Shown: positions 63,451 through 64,000 of the stretch, in pieces
Layout: every line of letters starts with the position of its first letter
Position numbering within the stretch: position 1 is the stretch's first letter
Assembly (NCBI RefSeq): GCF_013409045.1
Contig: NZ_JACCBT010000001.1
Coordinates: 3,038,001 to 3,102,000, forward strand
Length of the DNA: 64,000 nucleotides
Direction of reading: 5' to 3'
DNA from: Actinomadura citrea
GTDB taxonomy: Bacteria; Actinomycetota; Actinomycetes; Streptosporangiales; Streptosporangiaceae
The notes under the pieces: model-generated
Seen by the model: the letters and a program-made list of their open reading frames with translations, nothing else
The model's database searches: none
Told to the model about the DNA's origin: nothing
Made by a program: the position numbers and the translations under genes

Positions 63451-64000
63451 TCCTCTCTTGTGCGGCCGTCCTGTTCGACGTGGACGGCACGCTCGTCGAC
63501 TCGACGCCCCTCGTCGAGCGCGCGGGCCGTGAATGGGCCGCCGAGTACGGCATCGACCCGGACGCGTTCATGTCGGGCGCCCACGGCCGCCGCACGAGCG
63601 ACCGTGTGGCCGAGTTCCTTCCACCCGAACGGGTCCGTGAGGCCACCGCTCGCCTGGACGCCCTGGAGGCGACCAGCACCGACGGCATCATCGCCCTGCC
63701 GGGTGCCCTGGAACTGCTGGCGGATCTGGGCGGCCTGCCCCACGCCTTCGTCACGTCCATGGACCGGGCGCAGCTCAAGGTGCGCACCGGAGTGGCCGGT
63801 GTCCCCTCCCCGCCCGTCGTGGTGACCGCCGAGGACGTGGCGGACGGCAAGCCCGACCCGTCCGGCTACCTCCAGGCGGCCCGCCGCCTCGGCGTGGACC
63901 CGTCCGCCTGCGTGGTCGTCGAGGACGCCCCCGCCGGGATCGCCGCGGGGCGCGCGGCCGGGGCCACCGTCCTCGCACTGGTCACCAGCCATCCGGAGGA
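63447..64000 (+). CDS. HAD-family sugar phosphatase (3' end outside window)
   Basis: At least 184 residues. The nucleophile motif [12 protein letters not shown] is at the N-terminus, motif II-like [10 protein letters not shown] and motif III lysine [10 protein letters not shown] follow, and [13 protein letters not shown] is motif IV. This is a subfamily IA (beta-phosphoglucomutase/GPP-like) phosphatase; substrate unknown. GTG at 63447 overlaps the rpe stop, so it is translationally coupled. No stop is reached before the window ends. Confidence 0.88.
   Translation, partial: MILSCAAVLFDVDGTLVDSTPLVERAGREWAAEYGIDPDAFMSGAHGRRTSDRVAEFLPPERVREATARLDALEATSTDGIIALPGALELLADLGGLPHAFVTSMDRAQLKVRTGVAGVPSPPVVVTAEDVADGKPDPSGYLQAARRLGVDPSACVVVEDAPAGIAAGRAAGATVLALVTSHPE

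Overview
The window is 64 kb of very GC-rich, gene-dense chromosome from an actinobacterium. Frequent GTG starts, many 1-4 bp start/stop overlaps, BldD, an actinobacterial integration host factor, a Walker-less PriA, an Rv2175c-type regulator and SAV_6107 and SCO6045 family proteins all point there. Gene content and order resemble Streptomyces and relatives. A pyr operon with a PyrK plus class 1B PyrD pair suggests a Streptosporangiales or Thermomonosporaceae member (Actinomadura-like); that placement is an inference.

Layout. (1) 1-2.2 kb: a TIGR04222 membrane protein with a Cys/Gly-rich tail, a DUF692/MNIO enzyme and an SCO6045-like protein, which look like a peptide-modification operon. (2) 2.3-8.3 kb: a phosphofructokinase of the pyrophosphate type behind a perfect DasR-type palindrome, thiI, a DUF5954 gene, an EamA transporter and aroF. 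aroF is preceded by a 22-codon leader peptide rich in aromatic residues and by a terminator. (3) 8.3-13.4 kb: a sulfite-oxidase-like protein and a LytS/LytTR two-component system joined to a two-gene sodium:solute symporter unit. (4) 13.4-14.35 kb: non-coding DNA dominated by a long, near-perfect inverted repeat with ~180-bp arms. (5) 14.35-29.5 kb: nfo, a PASTA-domain kinase, a second EamA transporter, TPP-riboswitch-controlled thiO-thiS-thiG, a ferredoxin reductase, an Rv2175c homologue, thiE, a second Ser/Thr kinase, a GH3 glycosidase, a polyprenyl synthase and metF. (6) 29.4-37.2 kb: an accessory stretch with a GNAT enzyme, a WXG-like pair, ArsC/Spx and YbaK proteins, an L,D-transpeptidase lipoprotein, a HEPN protein behind a perfect SOS box, a 2-methylfumaryl-CoA isomerase homologue and an MFS transporter. 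(7) 37.2-48 kb: bldD diverging from pyrR-pyrB-pyrC-carA-carB-pyrK-pyrD-pyrF, whose first gene carries a PyrR-binding hairpin over its ribosome binding site. (8) 48.8-64 kb: mihF, gmk, rpoZ, coaBC, metK, a membrane protein, priA, a 602-aa protein of unknown function, def, fmt, rsmB, a PAP2 phosphatase, rpe and a HAD hydrolase cut by the window end.

The pyr genes make UMP from bicarbonate, glutamine and aspartate. The thi genes supply the thiazole (thiO, thiS, thiG) and couple it to pyrimidine (thiE). metF and metK feed methyl groups and SAM, and def/fmt process initiator methionine. I saw no tRNA, rRNA, CRISPR array, insertion sequence or phage genes, and the region reads as stable chromosome apart from the inverted repeat. 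All family calls come from reading the sequence; no database search was run.
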